From RBG-16-66-20 sp035308765 (lineage in GTDB: Bacteria; Pseudomonadota; Gammaproteobacteria; Burkholderiales; SG8-39), in NCBI GenBank assembly GCA_035308765.1, contig DATGGA010000011.1, positions 1 through 64,000 of the forward strand: DNA of 64,000 nucleotides, read 5' to 3'. A program made the position numbers and the translations under genes. A model generated the notes under the pieces. It searched no databases and was not told the DNA's origin. It was given only the letters and a program-made list of their open reading frames with translations. Each line of letters starts with the position of its first letter. Position 1 is the first letter of the stretch. Of this stretch, positions 8,688 to 17,200 are shown piece by piece.

Positions 8688-9866
8688 ATGGTGCCCGTCG
8701 ACGCGAGCCGCGTGGTGGCGGCGCTCGAATCGATGCTGCCGCCGGGCCCGGGCGCGCTCGCGCTCCACGAACCGGTGTTCGCCGGCCGCGAGTGGGAGTA
8801 CGTCAAGCAATGCCTCGACACAGGCTGGGTTTCCACCGCTGGCGAATTCGTCGGCCGGTTCGAGAACATGCTGCGCGAAACGACCGGCGCCGCCAACGCG
8901 GTGGCAGTGATGAACGGCACCGCCGCGCTGCACATGTGCCTGCTGCTGGTCGGCGTGCGCGCAGGGGACGAGGTGATCGTCCCGACCCTCACCTTCGTCG
9001 CCACGATCAACGCGGTCGCCTACTGCGGGGCGGCGCCGCATTTCGCGGATTCCGAGGCGCGCACGCTCGGCTTGGATGCCGCCAAGCTGGACGCCCACCT
9101 GCGCGAGACGGCGCAAGTGACGGGCGAGGGCTGCGTCAACCGCCGCAGCGGGGCGCCGATCCGCGCGGTGGTGCCGATGCACGTCTTCGGCCACCCGGTG
9201 GACCTGGACGCGCTCGCCGAAGTGTGCGCGCGCTGGAAGCTGGCGCTGGTCGAGGATGCCGCCGAGTCGCTCGGGGCGACCTACCGGGGGCGGCACACGG
9301 GCAACGAGGGCGTGGTTTCGGCCCTCAGCTTCAACGGCAACAAGGTCGTCACGACGGGCGGCGGCGGCGCGCTGATCACCAACAACGCGGAGCTCGGCCG
9401 CCGCGCGAAGCACCTCACCACCACGGCGCGGCTGCAACACCGCTGGTCGTTTCTCCACGACGAGGTGGGCTACAACTACCGTATGCCGAACCTGAACGCG
9501 GCGCTCGGCTGCGCGCAGCTCGAGCAATTGCCGGGCTTCGTCGCCGCGAAACGCGCTCTCACGCTGGAATATGCGGAAGCGCTGCGCGGCGTCGCGGGCG
9601 TGTCGCTTTTCCTTGAGCAGCCGTGGGCGCGCAGCAGCTACTGGCTGAACGCGCTGCTGCTCGACGCTCCCGACCTCGCCGCGCGCGACCGCATTCTCGA
9701 CGCAACCAACGCCCGCGGCATCCAGACGCGCCCGGTGTGGACGCTGATGCACCGCCTGCCGCACTTCTCGGCCAGCCAGCGCATGGACCTCTCGGTCGCG
9801 GAAGCGCTCGACGCGAGGATCGTGAACCTGCCCAGCAGCCCAGTCCTGCGGCGCAGCCGTGGCTAA
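8688..9866 (+). CDS. legC: PLP aminotransferase of legionaminic acid synthesis (LegC-like)
   Basis: A 392-residue DegT-family aminotransferase. Motifs: TGWVSTAGEFV, NGTAALHMCLLL, PTLTFVATINAVAYCGA, VEDAAESLGATYRG (PLP-contacting Asp) and SFNGNKVVTTGGGGAL, where Lys219 is the expected PLP lysine. The long insertion VTGEGCVNRRSG and the NYRMPNLNAALGCAQ block are typical of LegC. It transfers an amino group to C4 of the keto sugar from LegB. It starts 1 bp after the legB stop (ATG 8688; the open frame runs further upstream within legB) and overlaps the next gene by 8 bp. Confidence 0.9.
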   Translation: MVPVDASRVVAALESMLPPGPGALALHEPVFAGREWEYVKQCLDTGWVSTAGEFVGRFENMLRETTGAANAVAVMNGTAALHMCLLLVGVRAGDEVIVPTLTFVATINAVAYCGAAPHFADSEARTLGLDAAKLDAHLRETAQVTGEGCVNRRSGAPIRAVVPMHVFGHPVDLDALAEVCARWKLALVEDAAESLGATYRGRHTGNEGVVSALSFNGNKVVTTGGGGALITNNAELGRRAKHLTTTARLQHRWSFLHDEVGYNYRMPNLNAALGCAQLEQLPGFVAAKRALTLEYAEALRGVAGVSLFLEQPWARSSYWLNALLLDAPDLAARDRILDATNARGIQTRPVWTLMHRLPHFSASQRMDLSVAEALDARIVNLPSSPVLRRSRG

Positions 9867-11019
9867 GCGCAAGGTATGCGTGGTATCCGGGAGCCGCGCC
9901 GACTACGGCCTGCTTTACTGGGTGATGCGCGGCATTCGCGATCATCCGGCCCTCGAACTGCAGACCGCCGTGACGGGGATGCACCTGTCGCGCCGCCACG
10001 GCGAGACCTGGCAGGCGATCGAGAAGGACGGCTTTCGCATCGACGCGCGCGTGGATACGCAGCTCGAGGACGACTCGGCGGTAGCGGTGACGAATTCGGT
10101 CGGGCGGGGCGTCATGGGCTTTGCGGACGCTTTCGCGCGCCTCGACCCTGATATCGTGCTGATCCTCGGCGACCGCTTCGAGATCCTCGCTGCCGCGCAG
10201 GCGGCCCTGCTCGGCAACCGGGCGATCGCCCATGTCGCGGGCGGCGATGTCACCGAAGGCGCGGTGGATGAGTCGATGCGGCACGCCATGACCAAGATGG
10301 CGCACCTGCATTTCGTCACCAACGAGGCCGCGGCCGCGCGCGTGCGCCAGCTCGGGGAAGATCCCGCCCGCGTGTTCAATACGGGCAGCCCGGGCCTCGA
10401 CTACCTGAAGCGGACCGCGCTGATGCCGCGCGCGCAACTCGAGAGCGAGCTCGGCATCCGGTTTCGCCAGCGCAATCTGCTGGTGACGTTCCACCCGGCG
10501 ACGCTCGACACCGAGCCGCCGGCGGTCCAGTTCTCTGCGCTGCTCGCGGCGCTGGATGCCGTTTCCGCCGAAACGCCGGCCATGATCGTATTCACGCTGC
10601 CGAACGCTGATGCGGGCAATCAGCAGATTGCCGCGCTGATAGGACAGTACGTGGCAGCTCACCCGAACGCTTATGTTTTCGCCTCCCTCGGCCAGCAGCG
10701 CTACCTGAGCCTGATGTCGCATGCCGATGCGGTGGTGGGCAATTCGTCGAGCGGTCTCTACGAGGCGCCGTCGCTCAAGGTTCCCACGGTGAACATCGGC
10801 GACCGGCAGCAAGGTCGACTGGCCGCGTCATCGGTGCTGCATTGCGCGCCGATTGCCGGCGAAATCGCCGCTGCCATCCGGCGCGCTTTCGCGCTCGATT
10901 GCGCGGCGACGGTCAATCCATACGGCGACGGCGACAGCGCGCGGCGAATCGTCGCGCAACTCGCGGCCGTGGCGGACCCGCGCACGCTGCTGCGCAAGAG
11001 GTTCTTCGATGCCCGCTGA
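9859..11019 (+). CDS. legG: Hydrolysing NDP-N-acetylglucosamine 2-epimerase (LegG/NeuC-like)
   Basis: A 386-residue GT-B-fold epimerase with KVCVVSGSRADYGLLYWVM at the N-terminus, TGMHLSRRHGET, ILGDRFEILAAAQAALL, HVAGGDVTEGAVDESMRHA (conserved catalytic-type acids and His), FHPATLD and VGNSSSGLYEAPSL near the C-terminus. This is the NeuC/LegG class that removes the nucleotide and inverts C2, giving the 6-deoxy-mannosamine derivative used by LegI. It starts at GTG 9859. It overlaps legC by 8 bp and legI by 11 bp. Confidence 0.92.
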   Translation: MAKRKVCVVSGSRADYGLLYWVMRGIRDHPALELQTAVTGMHLSRRHGETWQAIEKDGFRIDARVDTQLEDDSAVAVTNSVGRGVMGFADAFARLDPDIVLILGDRFEILAAAQAALLGNRAIAHVAGGDVTEGAVDESMRHAMTKMAHLHFVTNEAAAARVRQLGEDPARVFNTGSPGLDYLKRTALMPRAQLESELGIRFRQRNLLVTFHPATLDTEPPAVQFSALLAALDAVSAETPAMIVFTLPNADAGNQQIAALIGQYVAAHPNAYVFASLGQQRYLSLMSHADAVVGNSSSGLYEAPSLKVPTVNIGDRQQGRLAASSVLHCAPIAGEIAAAIRRAFALDCAATVNPYGDGDSARRIVAQLAAVADPRTLLRKRFFDAR

Positions 11020-12094
11020 CACGGCGTTGCACGTGTTCGTGATCGCCGAAGCGGGCGTGAATCACAACGGCTCGCCCGAGCTGGCGATGCGCCTGGTGGA
11101 TGTCGCCGCCGAGGCCGGCGCCGACGCGATCAAGTTCCAGAGTTTCCGCGCCGACAGCCTGGTCGGCCGCAGCGCGCCGCGCGCGGAATACCAGAAGCGC
11201 AACCAGCCGGGTGAAATCTCGCAGCACGACATGCTGAAGAAGCTGGAATTGAGCGAAGCGGTGCAGCGCGAACTGAACGAACGTTCGCGCAGCCGCGGCA
11301 TCGAATTCATGTCCTCGCCGTTCGACGCGGACAGCCTGGATTTCCTCGCCTCCGGCATTGGCGTGAAGCGCATCAAGATTGGCTCGGGCGAAATCACCAA
11401 TGCGCCGCTGCTGCTGCGCGCCGCCCGTACCGGGCTGCCGCTGATTCTTTCCACCGGCATGAGCACGCTGAAAGAGGTCGAAGCGGCGCTTGGCGTGCTC
11501 GCCCTCGGCTACACGGGTCCATCCGCTGCGCCGGGCGAGGCCGCGTTCCGCGCCGCATACGTGTCTGCGGCGGGCCGCGGCGCGTTGCGCGAAAAAGTTT
11601 CGCTGCTGCACTGCACTTCCGAGTATCCGGCGCCGGCGAATGAAATCAACCTGCGCGCCATGGACACCCTGCGCGAAACCTTCGGCCTGCCCACCGGTTT
11701 TTCGGACCACAGCGCCGGCATCGCCGCCGCGATCGCCGCCGCGGCACGCGGCGCGGTCATCGTTGAAAAGCATTACACGCTCGACCGTGCCATGCCCGGG
11801 CCGGACCACAAGGCTTCGCTGGAGCCGGCGCAGCTCGCCGAGATGATCTCGTCGATCCGCGTCGCAAGCGCCGCGCTCGGCTCAGCGAGCAAGGAACCCG
11901 CGCCTTCCGAACTCGGCAACCGCGCCATCGCGCGCCGCAGCCTGGTGGCCGCGCGCGACATCCGAAAGGGCGAGCGGTTTTCGGCCGCAGATATCGCGGT
12001 CAAGCGGCCGGGCGGCGGAATATCGCCGATGAGCTATTGGGATTGGGTCGGCAAGGTCGCCGAACGCGACTACCGGAAGGACGATCTCCTGTGA
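11009..12094 (+). CDS. legI: N,N'-diacetyllegionaminate synthase (NeuB family)
   Basis: A 361-residue nonulosonate synthase: FVIAEAGVNHNGSPELAMRL, AGADAIKFQSF, KIGSGEITNAPLL, STGMSTLKEVE, LLHCTSEYPAP, GFSDHSAG and VEKHYTLDRAMPGPDHKASL, then a C-terminal SAF (antifreeze-like) domain from about residue 295 (ARRSLVAARDIRKGE). It condenses phosphoenolpyruvate with the 2,4-diacetamido-6-deoxymannose from LegG. The ATG at 11009 fits both the family N-terminus and the overlap with legG; the upstream open frame is shadow. Its TGA overlaps the GTG of the next gene. Confidence 0.93.
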   Translation: MPADTALHVFVIAEAGVNHNGSPELAMRLVDVAAEAGADAIKFQSFRADSLVGRSAPRAEYQKRNQPGEISQHDMLKKLELSEAVQRELNERSRSRGIEFMSSPFDADSLDFLASGIGVKRIKIGSGEITNAPLLLRAARTGLPLILSTGMSTLKEVEAALGVLALGYTGPSAAPGEAAFRAAYVSAAGRGALREKVSLLHCTSEYPAPANEINLRAMDTLRETFGLPTGFSDHSAGIAAAIAAAARGAVIVEKHYTLDRAMPGPDHKASLEPAQLAEMISSIRVASAALGSASKEPAPSELGNRAIARRSLVAARDIRKGERFSAADIAVKRPGGGISPMSYWDWVGKVAERDYRKDDLL

Positions 12095-12735
12095 GCAAGG
12101 CGCAGGCAGTAATCCTCATCGGCGCGGGCGGGCACGCCAGGGTCCTGCTCGACGTTCTCGGGCGCTGCGGTGTCGCCGTGGCTGGCCTGACGGACGTGGA
12201 TGCGGGCAAGCATGGCAAACTTCTCGCCGGGGTCCGCGTGCTTGGCAGCGACGAGGTCCTCGGCCGGCATCCGCCCGCCAAAACCATTCTCGTCAACGCG
12301 ATGGGGTCCGCCGAATCGATGTCCTTGAGGCAGAAGGTATATGAGCGCCTCAAGAAGGAGGGATACCGCTTCCTCACGCTGGTTCATCCCTCGGCGGTGA
12401 TCGCGCCCGATGCGGTGCTGGGTGAGGGCGTTCAAGTGATGGCCGGCGCGATCGTCCAGCCCGGGGTGAAAATCGACGCGAACAGCATACTGAATACCGG
12501 AGCTCAGGTGGACCATGACTGTCTGATCGGCGCGCACGTGCATCTGGCGCCGGGAGCGACCCTTTCGGGCTCGGTGACGGTCGGCGACGGCACCCACATC
12601 GGGACGGCGGCCGCCGTGGTGCAGTGCTTGCGGGTGGGGCGCGGCTGCCTGGTGGGCGCGGGCGCGGTCGTTACCGAGGATGTCGCCGACGGCGAACGCG
12701 TGGCGGGCGTGCCGGCGCGGAGGATCGGCAAATGA
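12091..12735 (+). CDS. NeuD/PglD-type sugar O/N-acetyltransferase (LegH role likely)
   Basis: A 214-residue two-domain protein. A Rossmann-like N-terminal part (AVILIGAGGHARVLLDVL) is followed by a left-handed beta-helix of hexapeptide repeats from about residue 100 to the end. It includes TGAQVDHDCLIG, whose His is the expected catalytic base, and ends GVPARRIGK. Homologues N-acetylate UDP-4-amino sugars (PglD/LegH) or O-acetylate sialic acid (NeuD). Its place in the leg run makes acetylation of the C4 amino group the best guess. The start is GTG 12091, overlapping the legI stop (GTGA). Confidence 0.85.
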   Translation: MSKAQAVILIGAGGHARVLLDVLGRCGVAVAGLTDVDAGKHGKLLAGVRVLGSDEVLGRHPPAKTILVNAMGSAESMSLRQKVYERLKKEGYRFLTLVHPSAVIAPDAVLGEGVQVMAGAIVQPGVKIDANSILNTGAQVDHDCLIGAHVHLAPGATLSGSVTVGDGTHIGTAAAVVQCLRVGRGCLVGAGAVVTEDVADGERVAGVPARRIGK

Positions 12736-13778
12736 GTGATTGGGCGCGCCTGCTGCTGTCGCCGGATGCCACCGTGCGCGAGGCCATCCAGTGCATCGAC
12801 GCGGGCGGCATGCAGATCGCGCTGGTGGTGGACGCCCAGCACAAGCTCATCGGCACGATATCGGATGGCGACGCGCGGCGCGGCATCCTGAGCGGCGTGG
12901 CGCTGGACGCTCCCTCCAGCGGCATCATGAACCGGACACCCACGGTGGTGACGTCCGGCGAGGATCGCGAGGTGATCATCGCGACCATGCGGGCGCGGCA
13001 GCTGCACAAGATCCCGGTGCTCGATTCGGACGGCAGGCTGGTCGGCCTCGAAATACTCGATGAACTGGTGCGTCCGACACCCCGCGAAAACATCGTGGTG
13101 CTGATGGCGGGCGGGCTGGGCGCGAGGCTGCGGCCGCTCACCGAGGCGCGCCCCAAGCCGATGCTTGTGATCGGCGGCAGGCCGATCCTCGAGACCATCC
13201 TGCTCAATTTCATCGAGTCCGGCTTCCATCGCTTTTACATTTCGGTCAACTACATGGCCGAGGTGGTGAAGGAGCATTTCGGCGACGGCTCGCGTTGGGG
13301 CGTGGAGATCCGTTACATCCACGAGCCTGAGCGCATGGGCACGGCGGGCGCGGTGGGATTGCTGCCGGAAAAGTCGAAAGCTCCGGTGATCGTTATGAAC
13401 GGAGACCTGCTCACCAAGATCAATTGCGCCAGCCTGCTCGATTTCCATCTCTCCCACGCCGCCACCGCAACCATGTGCGTGCGCGAGTACGACCTGCAGG
13501 TGCCCTACGGCGTGGTCAAGCTGAAGGAGCATCGCCTGCTGTCGGTGGAGGAAAAGCCGGTGCACCGCTTTTTCGTCAATGCAGGGATCTACGTGCTGTC
13601 GCCCGAGGCGATAGCCCTGATCCCGCCGTCCTACTACGACATGCCCACGCTGTTCGAGAAACTGGTGGCGGAGGGCCGCGAGACGGCGGTGTTTCCGATC
13701 CGCGAATACTGGCTCGACATCGGGCACCTCGCCGACCTCGAGAAGGCGAACGGCGAGTTCGACGTGCATTTCGAATGA
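12732..13778 (+). CDS. ptmE: CBS-domain sugar-phosphate nucleotidyltransferase (PtmE-like)
   Basis: A 348-residue fusion: two CBS repeats (about residues 8-115, with TISDGDARRGIL and KIPVLDSDGRLVG) and a nucleotidyltransferase domain from about residue 120 (VVLMAGGLGARLRPLTEARP, then KPML, VMNGDLLTK and YWLDIGHLADL). In Campylobacter the equivalent PtmE makes the GDP-activated glucosamine precursor that feeds LegB, so this gene argues that the pathway here may also run on GDP-sugars. The CBS pair could sense an adenine nucleotide. The start at ATG 12732 overlaps the previous stop (ATGA). Substrate specificity is inferred from context. Confidence 0.85.
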   Translation: MSDWARLLLSPDATVREAIQCIDAGGMQIALVVDAQHKLIGTISDGDARRGILSGVALDAPSSGIMNRTPTVVTSGEDREVIIATMRARQLHKIPVLDSDGRLVGLEILDELVRPTPRENIVVLMAGGLGARLRPLTEARPKPMLVIGGRPILETILLNFIESGFHRFYISVNYMAEVVKEHFGDGSRWGVEIRYIHEPERMGTAGAVGLLPEKSKAPVIVMNGDLLTKINCASLLDFHLSHAATATMCVREYDLQVPYGVVKLKEHRLLSVEEKPVHRFFVNAGIYVLSPEAIALIPPSYYDMPTLFEKLVAEGRETAVFPIREYWLDIGHLADLEKANGEFDVHFE

Positions 13779-14464
13779 TCGGCGCCGAGACCGTGCTGGC
13801 GATCATCCCCGCACGCGGCGGCTCCAAGCGCCTGCCGCGCAAGAACCTGCGCGAGTTCTCCGGCAAGCCGCTGATCGCCTGGACCATCGAAGCCGCGAAG
13901 CGCTCGCGCTACCTGGACCGGATCATGCTCTCCTCCGAGGACGAGGAAATCATGCGCGTGGCGCGCGGCCTCGGCTGCGAGGTGCCGTTCGCGCGGCCGG
14001 CGGAGCTCGCCACCGACGACGCGCCGGGCATCGCGCCCGTGCTGGACGCGTTGGCGCGCCTTCCCGGGTATACCTGGGTGGTGCTGCTGCAGCCGACTTC
14101 TCCGCTGCGCAGCGCGCAGGACATCGACGCCTGCATCGACGTCTGCGTGCGGTTAAGCGCGCCTGCCTGCGTCTCGGTGGCGCCGGTGCCGAAGAGCCCC
14201 TACTGGATGTACACGCTCGGTGCCGACCAGAGGCTGAAACCGCTGCTCGCCGCGGAAGAGCCGCGGGACCGGCAGCCGGCGTTCGTGCTCAACGGCGCGG
14301 TCTACGTGGCGCGCACCGGCTGGCTGCAGGCGAAGAAGACCTTTGTCGATGAAACCACCGTCGCGCACGTGATGCCGCCGGAGCGATCGGTTGACATCGA
14401 CGACGAGATAGATTTCAAGTTCGCACAATTTTTTTTCCAAGAAAGAAACCATGGAACGCTATAG
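13775..14464 (+). CDS. legF: CMP-legionaminic acid synthetase (NeuA family)
   Basis: A 229-residue cytidylyltransferase with the CTP-binding loop IIPARGGSKRLPRKNLREF, PLIAWTIEAA, LLQPTSPLRSAQDID, NGAVYVA and SVDIDDEIDF, the last carrying the metal-binding acids. It activates the nonulosonic acid as its CMP-sugar. The start is ATG 13775 (ATGA overlap). Its 3' end overlaps the amidotransferase gene by 14 bp, linking activation with amidination of the sugar. Confidence 0.92.
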   Translation: MIGAETVLAIIPARGGSKRLPRKNLREFSGKPLIAWTIEAAKRSRYLDRIMLSSEDEEIMRVARGLGCEVPFARPAELATDDAPGIAPVLDALARLPGYTWVVLLQPTSPLRSAQDIDACIDVCVRLSAPACVSVAPVPKSPYWMYTLGADQRLKPLLAAEEPRDRQPAFVLNGAVYVARTGWLQAKKTFVDETTVAHVMPPERSVDIDDEIDFKFAQFFFQERNHGTL

Positions 14465-15782
14465 CAGGCCTGCGATCGAAAGCGTCGACTTCGATCGCTT
14501 CGACGCATCGAAAGGTCCGCTGGAGGCGAAGTACGGCCTGCCGCTGCAGGTGCGCTTCTGCAGATCCTGCGTCATCTCCAACCAGCGCCCCAATTCCGCG
14601 GTGGAGTACGAGCACACCAGCGCGAGCCGCAAGCAGACCATCCAGTTCGACGAAAACGGCGTCTGCGACGCCTGCCGGCTCGGCGCGCAGAAGCGCGGCG
14701 CCATAGACTGGGCCGGGCGCGAGCGGCAGCTGCGAGACCTGTGCGACCGCTTCCGCCGCGACGACGGCTCCTACGACTGCATCGCGCCGGGATCGGGCGG
14801 CAAGGACAGCTTCTACGCGGCGCACGTGCTCAAGTACAAGTACGGCATGCACCCGCTCACCGTCACCTGGGCGCCGCACGTCTACACCGACTGGGGCTGG
14901 AAGAACCTGCAGTCCTGGATCCATGCCGGGTTCGACAATTTTCTCTGCACGCCCAACGGCCGCGTCCACCGGCTGCTGACGCGCCTCGCGGTGGAAAACC
15001 TGTTCCACCCGTTCCAGGCCTTCATGTTCGGGCAGAAGGCGCTGGCGCCGAAAATGGCGCTGCTGCACAGGATCCCGCTCGTGTTCTACGGCGAGAACGA
15101 GGCGGAGTACGGCAATCCGATCGCCGACACGCAGACCGCGCGGCGCGACTGGTCCTACTTCACCGCCGCCGACAAGTCGAAGATCTACCTGGGCGGCACC
15201 TCGCTCAAGGACCTGCGCGAGCAGTTCGGCGTCGACGAGAACGACCTGCAGCCCTACCTGCCGGCCAACCCGGAGGAAATCACCCGGCAGAAGATCGAGG
15301 TGCACTACCTCGGCTACTATCTCAAGTGGCATCCGCAGAGCTGCTACTACTACGCGGTGGAGAACGGCGGCTTCCAGGCCTCGCCCGAGCGCACGCCCGG
15401 CACCTACAGCAAGTACAACAGCATCGACGACCGCATCGACGACTTCCACTACTACACGACCTGGATCAAGTTCGGCATCGGCCGCGCGACCTACGACGCT
15501 GCCCAGGAGATCCGATCGGGCGACATCCTGCGCGACGAGGGCGTGGCGCTGGTGAAACGCTTCGACGGCGAGTGGCCGGAGCGCTTCGCCGACGAAATTT
15601 TCCGCTACCTCAGCATCACGCCGCGCGAGTTCCCGGTGGCCTCGCGCATGTTCGACGAGCCGCTGGTCGACAAGGACTATTTCATGGCGCTGTGCGACCG
15701 CTTCCGCTCGCCGCACCTGTGGAAGCGCGAGGGCGGCGGCTGGGCGCTGCGCCATACCGTCTGGCAGGACGCGGCGGGCTGA
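14451..15782 (+). CDS. N-acetyl sugar amidotransferase (WbpG/PseA/PtmG-like)
   Basis: A 443-residue member of the family that turns a sugar N-acetyl group into an acetamidino group. It has paired cysteines near the N-terminus (CRSCVISNQRP and NGVCDACR), a likely zinc knuckle, and the PP-loop APGSGGKDSFYAAHVLK for ATP use. Also seen are GENEAEYGNP and HYLGYYLKWHPQ. In Pseudomonas aeruginosa WbpG works with its own HisH and HisF paralogues, which supply ammonia; the same trio follows here. Placed directly after legF, the probable product is an acetamidino-legionaminic acid or another amidino sugar of this locus. Which acetamido sugar is modified cannot be told. Confidence 0.9.
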   Translation: MERYSRPAIESVDFDRFDASKGPLEAKYGLPLQVRFCRSCVISNQRPNSAVEYEHTSASRKQTIQFDENGVCDACRLGAQKRGAIDWAGRERQLRDLCDRFRRDDGSYDCIAPGSGGKDSFYAAHVLKYKYGMHPLTVTWAPHVYTDWGWKNLQSWIHAGFDNFLCTPNGRVHRLLTRLAVENLFHPFQAFMFGQKALAPKMALLHRIPLVFYGENEAEYGNPIADTQTARRDWSYFTAADKSKIYLGGTSLKDLREQFGVDENDLQPYLPANPEEITRQKIEVHYLGYYLKWHPQSCYYYAVENGGFQASPERTPGTYSKYNSIDDRIDDFHYYTTWIKFGIGRATYDAAQEIRSGDILRDEGVALVKRFDGEWPERFADEIFRYLSITPREFPVASRMFDEPLVDKDYFMALCDRFRSPHLWKREGGGWALRHTVWQDAAG

Positions 15783-15790
15783 CGGGGACG

Positions 15791-16552
15791 ATGTCCAACG
15801 TAAGGCTCATCGCGCGGCTCGACATCAAGGGGCCGAATCTCATCAAGGGCATCCACCTCGAAGGGCTGCGGGTGATGGGCGATCCGCAGCAGTTCGCGCG
15901 CGAATACTACGAGCAGGGCGCCGACGAACTGATCTACATGGACATCGTCGCGAGCCTGTACGGGCGCAACAACCTCACCGACATCGTGCGCCATGCCGCG
16001 CACGACATCTTCGTGCCGCTGACCGTGGGCGGCGGCGTGCGCTCGGCCGACGACGTCAACGCGCTGCTGCGGGTCGGCGCGGACAAGGTGGCGATCAACA
16101 CCGCCGCGGTGGCGCGGCCGGAACTGATCGGCGAGGTTGCACGCCGCTACGGCTCGCAGTGCATGGTTCTTTCGATCGAGGCGAAGCGCGTCGGCCCCGA
16201 GCGCTGGGAGGCCTATACGGACAACGGCCGGGAGAAAACCGGCCTGGACGTCATCGACTGGGTGAAGCGCGCCGAGAAGCTGGGAGCGGGCGAGATCATG
16301 CTGACATCGGTCGACCAGGAGGGCACGCGCAAGGGCTTCGACGTCCCGCTGGTGCGCGCGGTGGCCGCGACCGTTTCCATCCCGGTGATCGCCAGCGGCG
16401 GCATGGGGAAAATGGCGGACCTGGTGGAGGTGGTCGCCGACGGCCACGCCGACGCGGTGGCGATGGCCGACGTGCTCCATTACAAGCGGCTCGGGCTGCG
16501 CGAGATCCGCGGCGCGGCGCTGGACGCGGGCCTCGGGGTGCGCCGGTTGTGA
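15791..16552 (+). CDS. HisF paralogue serving the sugar amidotransferase
   Basis: A 253-residue TIM-barrel protein closely following HisF: RLIARLDIKGPNLIKG, TVGGGVRSADDV, GADKVAINTAAV, ILLTSID-like MLTSVDQEGTRKGF and VIASGGMGKM. HisF's first catalytic Asp is present (Asp11), but the second, Asp130 in true HisF (IDAKR), is Glu130 here (SIEAKR). With HisH next to it and an amidotransferase before it, and no other his genes around, it most likely channels ammonia to the amidotransferase rather than making imidazole glycerol phosphate. The start is ATG 15791. Confidence 0.87.
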   Translation: MSNVRLIARLDIKGPNLIKGIHLEGLRVMGDPQQFAREYYEQGADELIYMDIVASLYGRNNLTDIVRHAAHDIFVPLTVGGGVRSADDVNALLRVGADKVAINTAAVARPELIGEVARRYGSQCMVLSIEAKRVGPERWEAYTDNGREKTGLDVIDWVKRAEKLGAGEIMLTSVDQEGTRKGFDVPLVRAVAATVSIPVIASGGMGKMADLVEVVADGHADAVAMADVLHYKRLGLREIRGAALDAGLGVRRL

Positions 16553-17193
16553 GCCGCAAGGTCACCATCGTCGATTACGGCATCGGCAACCTCTACAGCG
16601 TCACGCGCGCGTTCGAGGCGAGCGGCGCGGCGGTGCGCCTGACCGCGAATCACGAATATATCGAAGATGCCGAGAGCGTGGTTCTTCCCGGCGTCGGGGC
16701 GTTCGAAGACGGCATGAAAGGCCTCACGCGGCGCGCGCAGGCCGAGCCGATCAAGAGCTTCATCGCCTCGGGACGACCATTTCTCGGCATCTGCGTCGGC
16801 ATGCAATTGCTGCTCGAGGTGGGCGAGGAATTCGGAGAGCACGCGGGCCTCGGCATCATTCCCGGCCGCGTGCAGGCCATCCCGAACACCGGCGCCGACG
16901 GCCAGCCGCATCGCATCCCGCATATCGGCTGGAACGCGCTGCTGCCGCCCGCGCGCGGATCCGACTGGTCGAGGGGGCTGTTGCGCGGGTTGCCCGACAA
17001 GCCCGCGGTTTACTTCGTGCACTCGTTCGCGCCGGTGCCGGGCGACGACAAGTACCGGCTTGCAGACTGCGCCTACGACGGCCGCGTCATTTCCGCAGTG
17101 ATCCAGTCTGGCAACGCCTACGGTTGCCAGTTCCACCCGGAAAAGAGCGGGCCGATCGGGCTCAAGATCGTCGACAACTTCCTCAAGCTCTGA
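16549..17193 (+). CDS. HisH-type glutaminase paralogue serving the sugar amidotransferase
   Basis: A 214-residue class I glutamine amidotransferase: TIVDYGIGNLYSV, LPGVGAFEDGM, the nucleophile elbow FLGICVGMQLL (Cys), HIGWN, YFVHSF and YGCQFHPEKSG (catalytic His and Glu). All three triad residues are present, so it should be an active glutaminase delivering ammonia through the HisF paralogue. The start is GTG 16549, overlapping the HisF stop (GTGA). Confidence 0.88.
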   Translation: MSRKVTIVDYGIGNLYSVTRAFEASGAAVRLTANHEYIEDAESVVLPGVGAFEDGMKGLTRRAQAEPIKSFIASGRPFLGICVGMQLLLEVGEEFGEHAGLGIIPGRVQAIPNTGADGQPHRIPHIGWNALLPPARGSDWSRGLLRGLPDKPAVYFVHSFAPVPGDDKYRLADCAYDGRVISAVIQSGNAYGCQFHPEKSGPIGLKIVDNFLKL

Positions 17194-17200
17194 CCCCGCC

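Noticed and set aside
15791..17193. HisF and HisH as part of a histidine biosynthesis operon
   Set aside because: No other his genes are nearby, the pair follows a WbpG/PseA-type amidotransferase, and the HisF paralogue lacks Asp130.
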